A stretch of 64,000 nt of DNA from Bacteroidales bacterium (lineage in GTDB: Bacteria; Bacteroidota; Bacteroidia; Bacteroidales; VadinHA17), in assembly GCA_016709865.1 (NCBI GenBank), contig JADJLX010000002.1, positions 186,001 through 250,000 of the forward strand. The letters run 5' to 3'. Positions 34,713 to 45,029 of this stretch are shown piece after piece. The notes beneath the pieces were generated by a model, which was not told the origin of the DNA, searched no databases, and saw nothing but the letters and a program-made list of their open reading frames with translations. Numbering within the stretch: the first letter of the stretch is position 1; every line of letters starts with the position of its first letter. The position numbers were made by a program, and so were the translations under genes.

Positions 34713-34790
34713 AAAAGTCGGAAGTCGGAAGACCGGAGACCGGAGTAAAGCTGACTGCAAGACTGCAAGACATTTTCCAGATAGCAGCCG
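34713..34790. repeat. degenerate GTCGGAA / GACCGGA / CTGCAAGA tandem echoes
   Basis: Three short tandem motifs in succession fill the convergent spacer between the phosphatase and NUDIX genes. No terminator with a U-tract is clear. Confidence 0.6.
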
Positions 34791-34793
34791 TAT

Positions 34794-35225
34794 CTATTCT
34801 CCATCATTCAGATATTCCAGTGTCTTAGTAAAAAGGAAAGGCTGAATATCTGGATGGGTGTTTTTTTCAGGCAGTTTAGTGTCAAAGATCACCTCACCTA
34901 TTTCTGAGATTTCGGGAAGCGGACCAAGTTCAGTTACTTCAGCGAAATATAGTCTGCCCCAGCCTGTAATACCATCTTTTTTTACTGAATATGTGGCAAT
35001 ACACTCCATAGTGAACTGAACAGCTCCGGTCTCCTCCATCAATTCCCTGCACGCAGCTTCATGAGAGCTTTCGCCTGGTTCAATATGGCCTCCGGCAATC
35101 TCAAATGTTGTCCGTTTATTATGGCGCACAAAGATCCATTTTTTTTCATATCTGGCTGAGATAACGGAATAAGTCAATTTAGTAGCAGGCTCATATACAG
35201 CATCATAGAATTTTACCTCTGACAT
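34794..35225 (-). CDS. NUDIX hydrolase
   Basis: This 143-residue NUDIX protein cleaves nucleoside diphosphate-linked compounds. The NUDIX box Gx5Ex7REUxEExGU is complete in GHIEPGESSHEAACRELMEETG (residues about 45-68, broken only by my wrapping). The flanking KKWIFVRHNKRTTFEIAGG strand and a C-terminal acidic tail are ordinary. The substrate is unknown. It is a single gene convergent with the phosphatase, with no context link. Confidence 0.88.
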   Translation of the reverse strand: MSEVKFYDAVYEPATKLTYSVISARYEKKWIFVRHNKRTTFEIAGGHIEPGESSHEAACRELMEETGAVQFTMECIATYSVKKDGITGWGRLYFAEVTELGPLPEISEIGEVIFDTKLPEKNTHPDIQPFLFTKTLEYLNDGE

Positions 35226-35265
35226 AACTTCTAGTCATTAAACAGATGCTAATGTAAGCATAATC

Positions 35266-36492
35266 ATGATATGTAATTATTACGTAATTTTACAGACTAA
35301 TTCATCTCCTATGTTTTTGCTGTTATTGATGATTTTTGCTGAAATACTTATGCCTGTTGTTCTCCGACAACACTTTTTCAGCAATTCAAGAAACAGGTAC
35401 TATATTCTGCTTGTAATACATGTCATTCTGAGTATATGGCTCTGGATTCTCTTTTTTGCAGTAGCAGGTTATGAAAGCTTTTTTGACAATCCACAGCAGG
35501 TATGGATGTTAATGAGCCTTACAGGAATGACAGCCGCTGTTGTCGTACCAAGGACAATAATTATTCTTTGCCATTTTGCAGGAGTATTCATAAAAAGGTA
35601 TAGTGGGGATCACTTAAGATGGCTGACAAATACCGGATTAATAACTGCAGCTGTGATATTCACAATAATTGCTACAGGCACTCTGCATGGAAGGTTTAAT
35701 TTTAAAACAGAAGAGGTTACCATTAAGATTAAGGGGCTAAACTCTGATCTTGACGGGCTAAGGATTGTGCAGCTATCGGATATGCACCTTGCCGGATTCC
35801 ATCATCACAGGGAAGTACTTGAAAAAGTTATAAATAATGTCAATGCACTAAGACCTGATCTGATCTTAAATACCGGTGATTTTGTGACTTTCGGCTGGAG
35901 GGAATTTGGCAGGTTCGATACAATTCTTTCCGGGGCAAAAAGCAAATATGGTAATTTTGCGATAGCGGGTAATCACGATTTCGGAACTTACCATCCTTAT
36001 TACACTGAAGCTGACAGAGATAATAATGTATCAGTTCTGAACAATCTTATCAAAGCTTCGGGGTATACAGTTCTTAATGACGAAAATGCAGAAGTAAGAA
36101 TCGGAAATGCGAGGCTGGCACTAATCGGAATAACGACAAAAGGACGTCATCCAAATATCATTCATGGTGATCTGGACAAAGCAATTGCCGGGACAGACAG
36201 TGCAGACCTTAAAATACTACTTAGTCACGATCCAAATCACTGGGAAGAAAAAGTCACAGGAAAGACAGATATCGATATTACCCTTTCGGGACACACGCAT
36301 GGTATGCAGATGGGTATTATTACAAAAAGATTCAAGTGGAGTCCTTCAAAATATTTCTATCCTAACTGGAACGGTCTTTACGTCAACGGGCTTCAGGTTC
36401 AATATGTAAACCGCGGGCTTGGGGTGCTTTCAATTCCCTTCAGGATCTGTATGCCACCTGAAATAACTGTTATTACTCTAACAAGGGAATAA
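35266..36492 (+). CDS. membrane-anchored metallophosphoesterase
   Basis: The 408-residue calcineurin-like phosphoesterase has four predicted N-terminal membrane helices (about residues 15-135), then a catalytic domain. All metal motifs are present: QLSDMHLAG, NTGDFVTFG, AGNHDFG, LLSHDP and SGHTHGMQ. An alternative start at 35311 (MFLLLLMIF) would remove 15 polar residues and is equally plausible. Related proteins hydrolyse UDP-sugars or phospholipid heads (YkuE/YaeI group), and the real substrate here is unknown. Confidence 0.88.
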   Translation: MICNYYVILQTNSSPMFLLLLMIFAEILMPVVLRQHFFSNSRNRYYILLVIHVILSIWLWILFFAVAGYESFFDNPQQVWMLMSLTGMTAAVVVPRTIIILCHFAGVFIKRYSGDHLRWLTNTGLITAAVIFTIIATGTLHGRFNFKTEEVTIKIKGLNSDLDGLRIVQLSDMHLAGFHHHREVLEKVINNVNALRPDLILNTGDFVTFGWREFGRFDTILSGAKSKYGNFAIAGNHDFGTYHPYYTEADRDNNVSVLNNLIKASGYTVLNDENAEVRIGNARLALIGITTKGRHPNIIHGDLDKAIAGTDSADLKILLSHDPNHWEEKVTGKTDIDITLSGHTHGMQMGIITKRFKWSPSKYFYPNWNGLYVNGLQVQYVNRGLGVLSIPFRICMPPEITVITLTRE

Positions 36493-36517
36493 CTCCCTTA
36501 AGTCATCTGAAAATGAA

Positions 36518-36543
36518 ACGGGCAGCAATTAATTGCCGCCCGT
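36518..36543 (+). terminator. strong hairpin after the phosphoesterase
   Basis: A 26-base palindrome with arms ACGGGC-GCAATT and AATTGC-GCCCGT lies 25 bases after the stop. The tract that follows (TGTAGTTACTCT) is only moderately T-rich. It probably ends the transcript. The remaining 230 bases to the GH9 gene show AT-rich sequence and no clear TAnnTTTG promoter. Confidence 0.5.
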
Positions 36544-36772
36544 TGTAGTTACTCTCCCAGAATTTAACTAACCTTCTAACCATGAATGTTTTGGATGAAA
36601 ATAACCTAACCTGATATTTTACTAACCATTTTAAGAGAGAATAACATAAATCTTATTTCAGTTTTATAATATATAGACAATAAACAGATAAAGGATATTC
36701 CATTGAAGGTGAATTTTAGGATATTTTTAACTTATTACTAAATTGCATCTTACTATCCAGTAAAGTCAAAAA

Positions 36773-38554
36773 ATGAAAAACAGATCCTTCACCCTGATTC
36801 TTTTAATTGCTTTATTAAGCACAATATCATGCAATAACGAAGCAGATACATGGATTAGAGTAAATCAGCTCGGCTACAGGCCAGGTGATATAAAGGTCGG
36901 GGTTTTTATCAGCACAAAGCTACAGAATATCAAAGACTTCAGGGTAATTAATGCCAGTAGCGGAGAAGTAGTAATGACAATAAACAATCCTGTTAAAGCA
37001 GAACCACTCGATCAGTTTATCAGCTGCTACCGGTTAAATTTTTCCGGATTAAAACAGAACGGAACATATAAGATCCTTGCAGGGAAGAGCTACTCACCTG
37101 AATTCAAAATAGCAGAAAATGTGTACGATGGTACTGCTGACTATCTTCTTAACTATATGAGACAACAGAGATGCGGATTTAATCCGTATCTGAATGACTC
37201 CTGCCACACCAATGACGGGTATATAGTGTACGGAAAACATGATGACTCTGCACATATTGATGTAACAGGAGGCTGGCACGATGCTGCAGACTACCTTCAG
37301 TATGTTGCCACATCTGCCAATGCAACATACCAGATGTTGTTCTCGTATTCTGAAAATCCTTCTTCCTTTGGAGATAAATACCTGGCCAACGGGTTACCGG
37401 GAGCAGACGGAATACCCGATATTCTTAATGAGAGCAGATGGGGATTGGACTGGCTGCTGAAAATGAATCCCTCTCCTGGAGTAATGTTCAATCAGATTGC
37501 TGATGACAGGGACCATATAGGATTCAGGTTCCCAAATGATGACACGGCAAAGTATGGCAAAGGACTTGAGAGACCGGTATACTTTTGTACAGGAGAACCA
37601 CAGGGATTGCTTAAATATAAAAACAGGGCTACGGGCATTGCATCAACAGCCGGAAAGTTTGCATCATCATTTGCCAGAGGCGCCATGGTGTATAAAGAAA
37701 CTGATCCTGATTTTTCTGAATTACTCACTTCTAAAGCTATAGATGCTTTCAATCATGGATTAAAGAATCCGGGTGTATGCCAGACAGCTCCGGGATCAGC
37801 TCCCTATTTTTACGAAGAGGATAATTGGACTGACGACATGGAACTTGCGGCAGCTGAACTATATAATCTGACACGGGAACAAAAATATTTTGACTACGCA
37901 GTTGAATTTGGCAGACAGGAACCTGTTACACCCTGGATAGGAAGAGATACAGCCCTGCACTATCAGTGGTACCCTTTTGTTAATATGGGACATCCGGAAA
38001 TTGCACGCATTCAAAAGAATACCGGGCAAGATGAGTTTGCCGGGTATATGAGAAGAGGTCTTGAGATGACAGAACTTAAAGCAAAGAAGAATCCTTTTCT
38101 TATAGGAGTGCCGTTCATCTGGTGTTCAAATAATCTAGTTTCATCAATTCTGACCCAGTTTCATCTTTATGCTGAAATTTCAGGGGATACTTCTTTTGCT
38201 GAACTTGAAGCAGCACATCGCGACTGGCTCTTCGGATGTAATCCATGGGGGACAAGCATGGTAGTCGGCCTTCCTGAAAATGGCGATTATCCTGTTGATT
38301 CTCATTCTTCATTTGTCATCAGGGGAAAACAGGTAAATGGCGGATTAGTAGACGGGCCGGTATACTCATCCATTTTCAGGGCTCACAGCAAGTATGTTGC
38401 CTTAAAAAAAGAAGATCAATACGCGAAATTCCAGACCACGATGGCCAACTATCACGATGATGCAGGTGATTATACGAGTAATGAATGCACAATGGATGGA
38501 ACTGCCTGTCTGGTTTATTACCTTTCAGCATTAGGCTCCTCATCGGGAAATTAA
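36773..38554 (+). CDS. GH9 family endoglucanase-like lipoprotein
   Basis: This 593-residue glycoside hydrolase is probably anchored outside the cell. The N-terminus is a lipoprotein signal with lipobox-like STISC (Cys20). A CelD-type immunoglobulin-like domain (about 25-115, IRVNQLGYRPGDIKVGV) precedes the (alpha/alpha)6 catalytic domain. Catalytic landmarks are GGWHDAADYLQY, which carries the paired Asp residues (DAGD in most relatives), and DDAGDYTSNECTMDGTA, which carries the acid Glu. HSSF replaces the usual PHHR-type region. The target is probably a beta-1,4-glucan or related polymer. It has no cellulosome or carbohydrate-binding modules and sits alone. Confidence 0.87.
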   Translation: MKNRSFTLILLIALLSTISCNNEADTWIRVNQLGYRPGDIKVGVFISTKLQNIKDFRVINASSGEVVMTINNPVKAEPLDQFISCYRLNFSGLKQNGTYKILAGKSYSPEFKIAENVYDGTADYLLNYMRQQRCGFNPYLNDSCHTNDGYIVYGKHDDSAHIDVTGGWHDAADYLQYVATSANATYQMLFSYSENPSSFGDKYLANGLPGADGIPDILNESRWGLDWLLKMNPSPGVMFNQIADDRDHIGFRFPNDDTAKYGKGLERPVYFCTGEPQGLLKYKNRATGIASTAGKFASSFARGAMVYKETDPDFSELLTSKAIDAFNHGLKNPGVCQTAPGSAPYFYEEDNWTDDMELAAAELYNLTREQKYFDYAVEFGRQEPVTPWIGRDTALHYQWYPFVNMGHPEIARIQKNTGQDEFAGYMRRGLEMTELKAKKNPFLIGVPFIWCSNNLVSSILTQFHLYAEISGDTSFAELEAAHRDWLFGCNPWGTSMVVGLPENGDYPVDSHSSFVIRGKQVNGGLVDGPVYSSIFRAHSKYVALKKEDQYAKFQTTMANYHDDAGDYTSNECTMDGTACLVYYLSALGSSSGN

Positions 38555-38597
38555 CGTTCAAATTATCATTATCATTGTCGTTAAATCAGAATAAAGG

Positions 38598-39305
38598 ATG
38601 CAAACTGCTGAAAGAACAGGCACAATAAAAGATATTGATTTCAAGGTTGTTTATTCACGGCGAAGGACACTTGGGATTAGTGTTCATCCCGATTCCACAG
38701 TGATTGTCAGGGTACCTTACCGCACATCAGACAAAACTATAGTCAGAATAGTCGAAGAGAAGGCGGAATGGATAATAAAACACCGCGACAATTACAGAAA
38801 ACAGAATAATAATATCTCGGGCCGCTCCTATTGCAACGGTGATATTCATCTTTACAGAGGAAGAGAGGCAATTTTATCGGTTATAAATTCCACGAAGCCA
38901 TTTGCTGTGTTTACTGATGGCAAAATAGAAATTGGTGTTGCCAGACCTGAAGATCAGAAAGCTGTAAGGAGAGTCCTCTATTCAGGATACAAGCGTGAAG
39001 CGACGGAACTATTTCCCGTGCTTCTTGGTAATATGCTTTCAAAACATGAAGATCAGAATTTCAAGCCAGCCGGTCTGATAATCCGTTCAATGAAAAGGCG
39101 TTGGGGAAGCTGTTCTTTTAAAGGAGTGATTACACTCAGTACTGAATTAATCAAACTTCCGGATTTGTATATTGAATATGTCATAGTTCATGAATTATGC
39201 CACCTTAAGCATCATAATCATGGCGCAAAATACTACGAATTATTGTCAGAGCTTTTCCCGGAATGGAAATCTGTCAGAAAGGAATTAAGAAAACATATCA
39301 GATGA
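38598..39305 (+). CDS. YgjP/SprT-like M48-type zinc metallopeptidase
   Basis: The 235-residue protein belongs to the DUF45/YgjP family. It carries the HExxH motif in IVHELCHLKHHNHG (about residue 195) with the preceding RRWGSCSFKG segment that marks the family. No signal peptide is seen, so it is cytoplasmic. Members are metalloproteases or associated with restriction or repair loci, but the role here is unknown. It follows the GH9 gene by 43 bases, possibly on the same transcript, without functional connection. Confidence 0.82.
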   Translation: MQTAERTGTIKDIDFKVVYSRRRTLGISVHPDSTVIVRVPYRTSDKTIVRIVEEKAEWIIKHRDNYRKQNNNISGRSYCNGDIHLYRGREAILSVINSTKPFAVFTDGKIEIGVARPEDQKAVRRVLYSGYKREATELFPVLLGNMLSKHEDQNFKPAGLIIRSMKRRWGSCSFKGVITLSTELIKLPDLYIEYVIVHELCHLKHHNHGAKYYELLSELFPEWKSVRKELRKHIR

Positions 39306-39311
39306 AAATCC

Positions 39312-39356
39312 ATTAACCACAAAGGACACTAAGTTTTCACGAAGTACACAAAGGCT
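39312..39356. repeat. degenerate ACAAAGG/ACACTAAG echo repeat
   Basis: CCACAAAGGACACTAAG and CACGAAGTACACAAAGG form an imperfect direct repeat in the convergent spacer. A relative (CCACAAAGGTCGCAAAGG) lies at 49216-49258. Confidence 0.5.
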
Positions 39357-39376
39357 CTTAAATTAACCAATTATTC

Positions 39377-40087
39377 TTATGCGATGTTGGTATAAACAGC
39401 CTGAACATCGTCATCATCCTCAAGTCTGTCGATGAGCTTTTCAATATCAACGAGCTGCTCCTCGGTAAATTCAACCTGATTTAGAGCAAAACGCTTCAGC
39501 GAGGCATTTCTGATCTCAATACCCATATCTTCAATTGCCTGTGACAAAGACCCAAAGTTTGTATAGTCACCATAAACATAAACTGTATCATCGACCATTT
39601 CAACCTCTTCAAGTCCCGATTCAATAAGTTCGAACTCAATCTCATCAACTGTCTTGCCGGCAGGAAGCTCAAATTCGAAGACTGCTTTCCTGTTAAACAT
39701 AAACTCGAGTGATCCAGTTGGGACAATGCCACCACCTGATTTATTGAAATATGCTTTTACATTGGCAACGGTTCGTGTGTTGTTGTCTGTGGCACATTCA
39801 ACAAAAACGAGGACACCATGAGGTCCCTTTCCTTCATAACAAATTTCAGAAAAACTCTCAGAATCTTTGCCAGCAGCCCTTTTAATTGCTGCCTCAATAT
39901 TATCCTTTGGCATATTCTGAGATTTTGCATTCAGAATAGCAGTCCTGAGTTTAGCATTCAGATCCGGATCCGCTCCGCCTTCTTTGGCAGCGATAGTAAT
40001 GTTCTTACCAAGCTTCGGAAACAACTTAGACATCTTATCCCATCTTTTCTCCTTGGATGCCTTGCGGTATTCATATGCTCTTCCCAT
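39377..40087 (-). CDS. yebC: YebC/PmpR family DNA-binding regulator or translation factor
   Basis: This 236-residue YebC-family protein has the N-terminal signature [21 protein letters not shown] and the second-domain segment [19 protein letters not shown]. The family was long annotated as transcriptional regulators. Recent work links YebC-type proteins to relief of ribosome stalling at proline-rich stretches. Length and motifs are ordinary. It is a single gene flanked by convergent and same-strand neighbours with no operon structure. Confidence 0.93.
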   Translation of the reverse strand: MGRAYEYRKASKEKRWDKMSKLFPKLGKNITIAAKEGGADPDLNAKLRTAILNAKSQNMPKDNIEAAIKRAAGKDSESFSEICYEGKGPHGVLVFVECATDNNTRTVANVKAYFNKSGGGIVPTGSLEFMFNRKAVFEFELPAGKTVDEIEFELIESGLEEVEMVDDTVYVYGDYTNFGSLSQAIEDMGIEIRNASLKRFALNQVEFTEEQLVDIEKLIDRLEDDDDVQAVYTNIA

Positions 40088-40178
40088 TTTATTATCTTAA
40101 AGTCTTACTAAATAGAATTTATTGAAGGGGCAAAAATAATAACTAGAACCAATCCTTCTGCAGAAATTACTAAATTTT

Positions 40179-41579
40179 TCAGATTTCATATTCCTGACCT
40201 TTGGCAGGTATCTCAATATTCTTAAATCCTGCATTAATCAGTGAAGCAACATATTTTTTCTGAGTTTCATATTCACCATGAACTATAAACATCTTTTCTA
40301 CAGCACTTTTATCCTGACAGCCAAGGAAGTCAATCATCTCCCTGTAATCAGCGTGCCCGCTAAAAGATTCGATCTTTTTCACATCAGCCTTAACCTCGTG
40401 AATTATACCATGAATTGAGACCTCTTTATCACCTCTTACGATTCTTGCACCCAGAGTAGTTGGAGCGCAATAACCAACCACCAGGATAGTGTTTTTCGGA
40501 TTGGAGATATTGTTTGCCAGATGGTGTTTTACTCTTCCTGCCTCCATCATTCCTGATGCAGAGATTATTACACAAGGTTTCTTATGATCATTAAGTCTTT
40601 TTGAATCTTCAACTTTTGAGATATAGTACAGATTAGCAAATCCGAAAGGATCTTCATCTTTCTCAAGAACTTTCAGAAAATCATTGTTATAACACTCAGG
40701 GTGCATCCTGAAAACAGTTGTGGCATTAACAGCGAGAGGGCTATCAACAAACATGTCAATCTTAGGAAGACGACCGCTGTTAAAAAAGTTATTAAGAGCA
40801 TATACGATCTCCTGTGTACGGCCTACACTGAAAGCGGGAATAATCAGCTTACCACCTTTATTTACACATGTTTCCATAACAATATTCAGGAGCTCTTCTT
40901 CTGCAGCCTTTGAATCGTGATGAAGTCTGTCACCATAGGTAGATTCAGTTATTATTATGTCGGCCTGAGGAAATGGTTGCGGAGGAGCAAGAATAGGATC
41001 CACCGGTCTGCCTATATCGCCGGTGTAGGCGATCCTTTTTATCTGTCCGTTATCAATTATCTGAAGATTAGCTACACCGCTGCCAAGCATATGACCGGTA
41101 TTGGTGAACTTAACTTTTATATTTTCGTCAATCCTGAATTTCATGTCATTGGGGACACCAATAAAAAGACTCATACATGCTGATGCGTCTTCTTTTGTAT
41201 ATAGAGGAGTAACAAGCGGAAGACCTTTTTTTGCCCTTCTTTTGTTAAATGTCATTGTATCATGCTCCTGAATAAAGGCTGAATCAGCAAGCATTATTGC
41301 ACACAAGTCTCTGGTAGCATTCGAACATACAATTGATCCCCGGAAACCAAGTTTATACATATAAGGGATAAGTCCGGCATGGTCGATATGAGCATGAGTG
41401 AGAATTAAATGATCTATCAGGGAGGGATCGAACATAAGATCGCGGTTCATACCGTCTGTCTCGAGTCCCTTCCCCTGAAACATACCGCAATCGAGTAAGA
41501 TCCTCTTGCCTAAATTAGTAGTAATTAAATGTTTACTTCCCGTTACCTCCCTTGCTGCTCCAATGAATTTTATTTTCAT
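40179..41579 (-). CDS. beta-CASP metallo-beta-lactamase fold RNA exonuclease/endonuclease
   Basis: The 466-residue protein is a metallo-beta-lactamase with a beta-CASP insertion and an RNA-specificity (RMMBL) tail. Zinc ligands sit in LTHAHIDHAGL, GHMLGSG and TGDIG. The beta-CASP motif region ESTYGDRLH and SASGMMEAGRVKHHL, and the RMMBL histidine in SGHADY, are all visible. The family processes RNA (CPSF-like, YSH1-like). Its start is 86 bases from the propeller-phosphatase stop, on the same strand. Confidence 0.9.
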   Translation of the reverse strand: MKIKFIGAAREVTGSKHLITTNLGKRILLDCGMFQGKGLETDGMNRDLMFDPSLIDHLILTHAHIDHAGLIPYMYKLGFRGSIVCSNATRDLCAIMLADSAFIQEHDTMTFNKRRAKKGLPLVTPLYTKEDASACMSLFIGVPNDMKFRIDENIKVKFTNTGHMLGSGVANLQIIDNGQIKRIAYTGDIGRPVDPILAPPQPFPQADIIITESTYGDRLHHDSKAAEEELLNIVMETCVNKGGKLIIPAFSVGRTQEIVYALNNFFNSGRLPKIDMFVDSPLAVNATTVFRMHPECYNNDFLKVLEKDEDPFGFANLYYISKVEDSKRLNDHKKPCVIISASGMMEAGRVKHHLANNISNPKNTILVVGYCAPTTLGARIVRGDKEVSIHGIIHEVKADVKKIESFSGHADYREMIDFLGCQDKSAVEKMFIVHGEYETQKKYVASLINAGFKNIEIPAKGQEYEI

Positions 41580-41664
41580 TTTATATTATATTATTTTTAT
41601 AAAGATACTCATATTATGAGGGATTGAAGAAGTTAAAAAGTTGATGAGGCGATAATTATTAGCT

Positions 41665-44600
41665 TTAAATTCTGATACCTATCATTGTTATATCATCAAC
41701 CTGATCAGCAGATCCTTTCCAGTTTTCAAGCTCTTTTTCAATAATTGCCTTTTGTTCTGACATTGGTCTGTAATAGTTTTCTGCCAATAACTTCTTAAGG
41801 TTGGCGCTTTTATATTTTACCCCGTCAGGTCCGCCAAACTGATCAGCATAACCATCTGAAAATATATAAATCGCATCACCTTTTTTGAGATTTATCTCAT
41901 AGTTGGTAAATGCTTTCTTCTCCCCGTAGTAAATACCTATCGGCATCCTGTCGGCTTTATATTCCTTGAATTCACCACCCTGGAAAATGAAAAGCGGATT
42001 ATATGCTCCGGAGTACTGCAATACTTTTTTGCTCTTGTTTATAATGCAGAATGAGATATCCATTCCATCTGCAGCTTCACCTTCTTTTCCTGTTTGATGA
42101 AGTGAAGTTTTTATCTTTTCACGAAGAAGTCCAAGCACTGTATTAGCCTGAAGATCAGAATTATTAGTAATAATCTCATTAAGTGTGGAGATTCCCAGTG
42201 TACTCATGAAAGCCCCGGGGACACCATGGCCCGTACAATCGGCCACCGTGAAAAAAATTTGTTTTTCGGTCTCTCCGATCCAATAGAAATCGCCGCTGAC
42301 AATATCCCTTGGCTTAAAAATTATGAAGTGATCAGAGAAAAAAGATTTGAAATGCTCTTCCTCAGGAAGCATTGCCATTTGAATTCTGCTTGCGTATTCA
42401 ATACTTGAGGTTATCTCCTCTTTCTGTGCTTCAATTTCAGCTGTACGCTCCTTTACTTTCTGTTCAAGTATTTTATTTGCTTTCTGCAGCTGTCCCTCCC
42501 TGAACCTGACAATCAGAAAAAGAATAAGCAAAACAAATGAAGCTGTCAGAATAAAGAATAGCGGTGTCTTTGTGAAAGGTGCCTTAATCGTAAATTTGAT
42601 CGTTTTTATATCCCCGATGTTTCCCCAGATATCCTTCGCCCTGACCTGTAGGGTATAGTCCCCAGCTATTGGGATAGCAAGATTATAACTGGTTCGGACA
42701 GACCAGTTTGACCAGCCATTCATCAGCTTATTTACAGTATATTGATATTGTGTGGTATTCTGTTTAAGGTAGCCGGGAGCTACGATATCGAAATATATGA
42801 CATTATCACCACGGTTAAATACAATTTCTGACAGACTGAATGTAGTACCGTTTGCATTATAGATACTTTTAACAAGAATATTGCTTTCGGGGTTGACTTT
42901 CAAAGGTTTATCCATATCAATCCTGAATAAACGATTTTCTCCGTCCACAACCCAGAGAATCTTATTCTCTGTATTTATTGAAACAACGTCACTGAATAGT
43001 TTAAGAAGTGACATTTCCTTCTCAATGAAAGAATCAGTAGTATTAAGATACAGCCAGTTATATCCATGTTTAACCCATGGTTTATTGGAAAGCGGATAAG
43101 CAAATTTTGTCTTTGATGTTAAAGGACTGATATCAGCATCTCTTTCTACAAATGCTGCAGATTGCTTCTGATAATAGTAAACTCCCGACTCGGTATACAG
43201 AAAGACGGAATCATTTACTGCATCAACCAGATATCTTTGCGGAAAATCGCTCTTTATGCTGACCGAGGTATACTTCACACTTCCGCCAGCACCTTGTAAA
43301 TCCGTCAGGAGAGCTGCATTATCTACTCCCAGCCATAAATCACCAGCTGATGTAATTGCCAGAGAATAAACAGGATCAGAAAAAGCGGGATCCGGGGATT
43401 CGCTGATCCATTTTCCTCCGGAATACCTTACAGAAAAATAGCCATCACCTGAAGCTATATAATACCTGTCCTTAACAGGCTGCCACGATATGAAATTTAC
43501 ATACCGATCCTGTGCGATTGTTTCAGCTTTATGATTATTTATTACAAGAAGTCCTTTGTTTGTTGCGGCAAGTATCCCATAATCAGTTGCCACCAATTGT
43601 CTGCATTTCTCATTAAAGCCGTCAACCCTTTTGTAGATATAGTTAATTGATTTGAGCTTATTTACAGTCTTTTTAGTAAATGTTTCTGCCGGTTTTTTAG
43701 CAGCTGCACTTACGGAAGCTGACGGGGATGCAGCCTCACTGCTTTTTTCTTTTGTGATTTTCTTTCCGAATATCCTGGTGAAGATACTCTTCCTGGTACC
43801 CTGCTGCTCCTGAGTGGCTGACTGATTAACTGTCTGTGCAACTGCAGAAGCTGCATCATTTTTAACCAGAACCTGAACCTCTGCATAGTTCCTTACAGCG
43901 GTCAGGTAATAAACACCCTCACTGGTTCCAACAAATAACTCTCCTTTGAACCAGAGGGATGTTGTAAGATTGCCGGTCAGTCCGGGATAAATACTAAAAT
44001 TTCCTACCGGGAGTTTCAGTTCAGCTCTGGATAGGCCATACTGGTGAGAAAGCCATAATCCTCCGCTTCTATCCTGCCCAATTGCATATATCTCATCATC
44101 AGGAAGTTTATTCTGGTTGTTAATTGTGAACCTGACTTCACCACTTTTTTTATCTATAACCAGAGCTCCGCCATCAAGTGTAGAGAAGGCATAAAGACTG
44201 TCTCCCATCATAATTCCCTCAGAGAGAATATTGTCACGGAGATAACCTTCATCTTTAACCTGGTAATCGTAATATTTTATACCGTCAAAAAGCTGCAGTT
44301 TTCCATTGCTTAGTCCAACTAAAACCCTGTTCTGATCATATGGAAGCGAGAAGAGAATATCAATATTCTCAGTCACATATCCTGTTACTATAGGGAAAAG
44401 TGTATCACTTTCAAGTCTGAATAAACCTGAGTTTAGCCTGTTTATAAAAGTATTCTTCGGGGTAACGAACATACCGGTAAATGGACTGTCATCAGGTGAT
44501 TTCAGTCGCAGCTCCAGTTTATTATCATTCAGATTGTGCCGGCTAACAGACTGTTCGCCGTAAAACCAGACTACAGAATCATTAAATATAATCCTGGTGA

Positions 44601-44967
44601 TAACACCTATTCCTGCTTCATCACCTGATACTGATATGTACTTGTATAAGCCAGCCTGATCCTTCTCTATATATCCGTAGTTGTTTTCTCCACCGACAAA
44701 GATCTTACCGTCTTTGGGATTTGCCCTCATTGTATAAGGGATTACCGGAATCCTGACCGAAGTCCAATCCTGTCCGTCGAATGCTGAAATGCCTTTTCTG
44801 TTTGCAAAAAGCATAACGTTATACTCATCCTGACAAATAGCCCAGTTCTGATTTTCAATATCCCTGCTCTCATAGAAGTGTGTCAGCAAAGGAGCGCCTT
44901 GCTGGGCTTTAAGTAAAGAAACAACCAATAAAAATGAAACCAGTAAAATAAACTTCCTCATGGCCAT
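41665..44967 (-). CDS. beta-propeller/YYY-domain sensor with SpoIIE phosphatase output
   Basis: The 1100-residue membrane sensor has a signal peptide (1-21), a large extracytoplasmic two-component-type beta-propeller (about 25-700) and a Y_Y_Y domain (about 730-800, TTQYQYTVNKLMNGWSNWS). One membrane helix (about 808-828), a coiled coil with QKVKERTAEIEAQKEEIT and a SpoIIE/PP2C domain (about 870-1100: SGDFYWIGE, ADCTGHGVPGAFMS, FSDGYADQFGG) follow. A Ser/Ala/Lys-rich disordered insert of about 75 residues (365-440) splits the propeller. It likely senses an external ligand, perhaps a glycan, and dephosphorylates a Ser/Thr partner. It is monocistronic. Confidence 0.86.
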   Translation of the reverse strand: MAMRKFILLVSFLLVVSLLKAQQGAPLLTHFYESRDIENQNWAICQDEYNVMLFANRKGISAFDGQDWTSVRIPVIPYTMRANPKDGKIFVGGENNYGYIEKDQAGLYKYISVSGDEAGIGVITRIIFNDSVVWFYGEQSVSRHNLNDNKLELRLKSPDDSPFTGMFVTPKNTFINRLNSGLFRLESDTLFPIVTGYVTENIDILFSLPYDQNRVLVGLSNGKLQLFDGIKYYDYQVKDEGYLRDNILSEGIMMGDSLYAFSTLDGGALVIDKKSGEVRFTINNQNKLPDDEIYAIGQDRSGGLWLSHQYGLSRAELKLPVGNFSIYPGLTGNLTTSLWFKGELFVGTSEGVYYLTAVRNYAEVQVLVKNDAASAVAQTVNQSATQEQQGTRKSIFTRIFGKKITKEKSSEAASPSASVSAAAKKPAETFTKKTVNKLKSINYIYKRVDGFNEKCRQLVATDYGILAATNKGLLVINNHKAETIAQDRYVNFISWQPVKDRYYIASGDGYFSVRYSGGKWISESPDPAFSDPVYSLAITSAGDLWLGVDNAALLTDLQGAGGSVKYTSVSIKSDFPQRYLVDAVNDSVFLYTESGVYYYQKQSAAFVERDADISPLTSKTKFAYPLSNKPWVKHGYNWLYLNTTDSFIEKEMSLLKLFSDVVSINTENKILWVVDGENRLFRIDMDKPLKVNPESNILVKSIYNANGTTFSLSEIVFNRGDNVIYFDIVAPGYLKQNTTQYQYTVNKLMNGWSNWSVRTSYNLAIPIAGDYTLQVRAKDIWGNIGDIKTIKFTIKAPFTKTPLFFILTASFVLLILFLIVRFREGQLQKANKILEQKVKERTAEIEAQKEEITSSIEYASRIQMAMLPEEEHFKSFFSDHFIIFKPRDIVSGDFYWIGETEKQIFFTVADCTGHGVPGAFMSTLGISTLNEIITNNSDLQANTVLGLLREKIKTSLHQTGKEGEAADGMDISFCIINKSKKVLQYSGAYNPLFIFQGGEFKEYKADRMPIGIYYGEKKAFTNYEINLKKGDAIYIFSDGYADQFGGPDGVKYKSANLKKLLAENYYRPMSEQKAIIEKELENWKGSADQVDDITMIGIRI

Positions 44968-45029
44968 TTTTTTATATTCTTCGTATAATATTATAATAAC
45001 AACCCAACCAAAACAATTGTGCGATAAAA

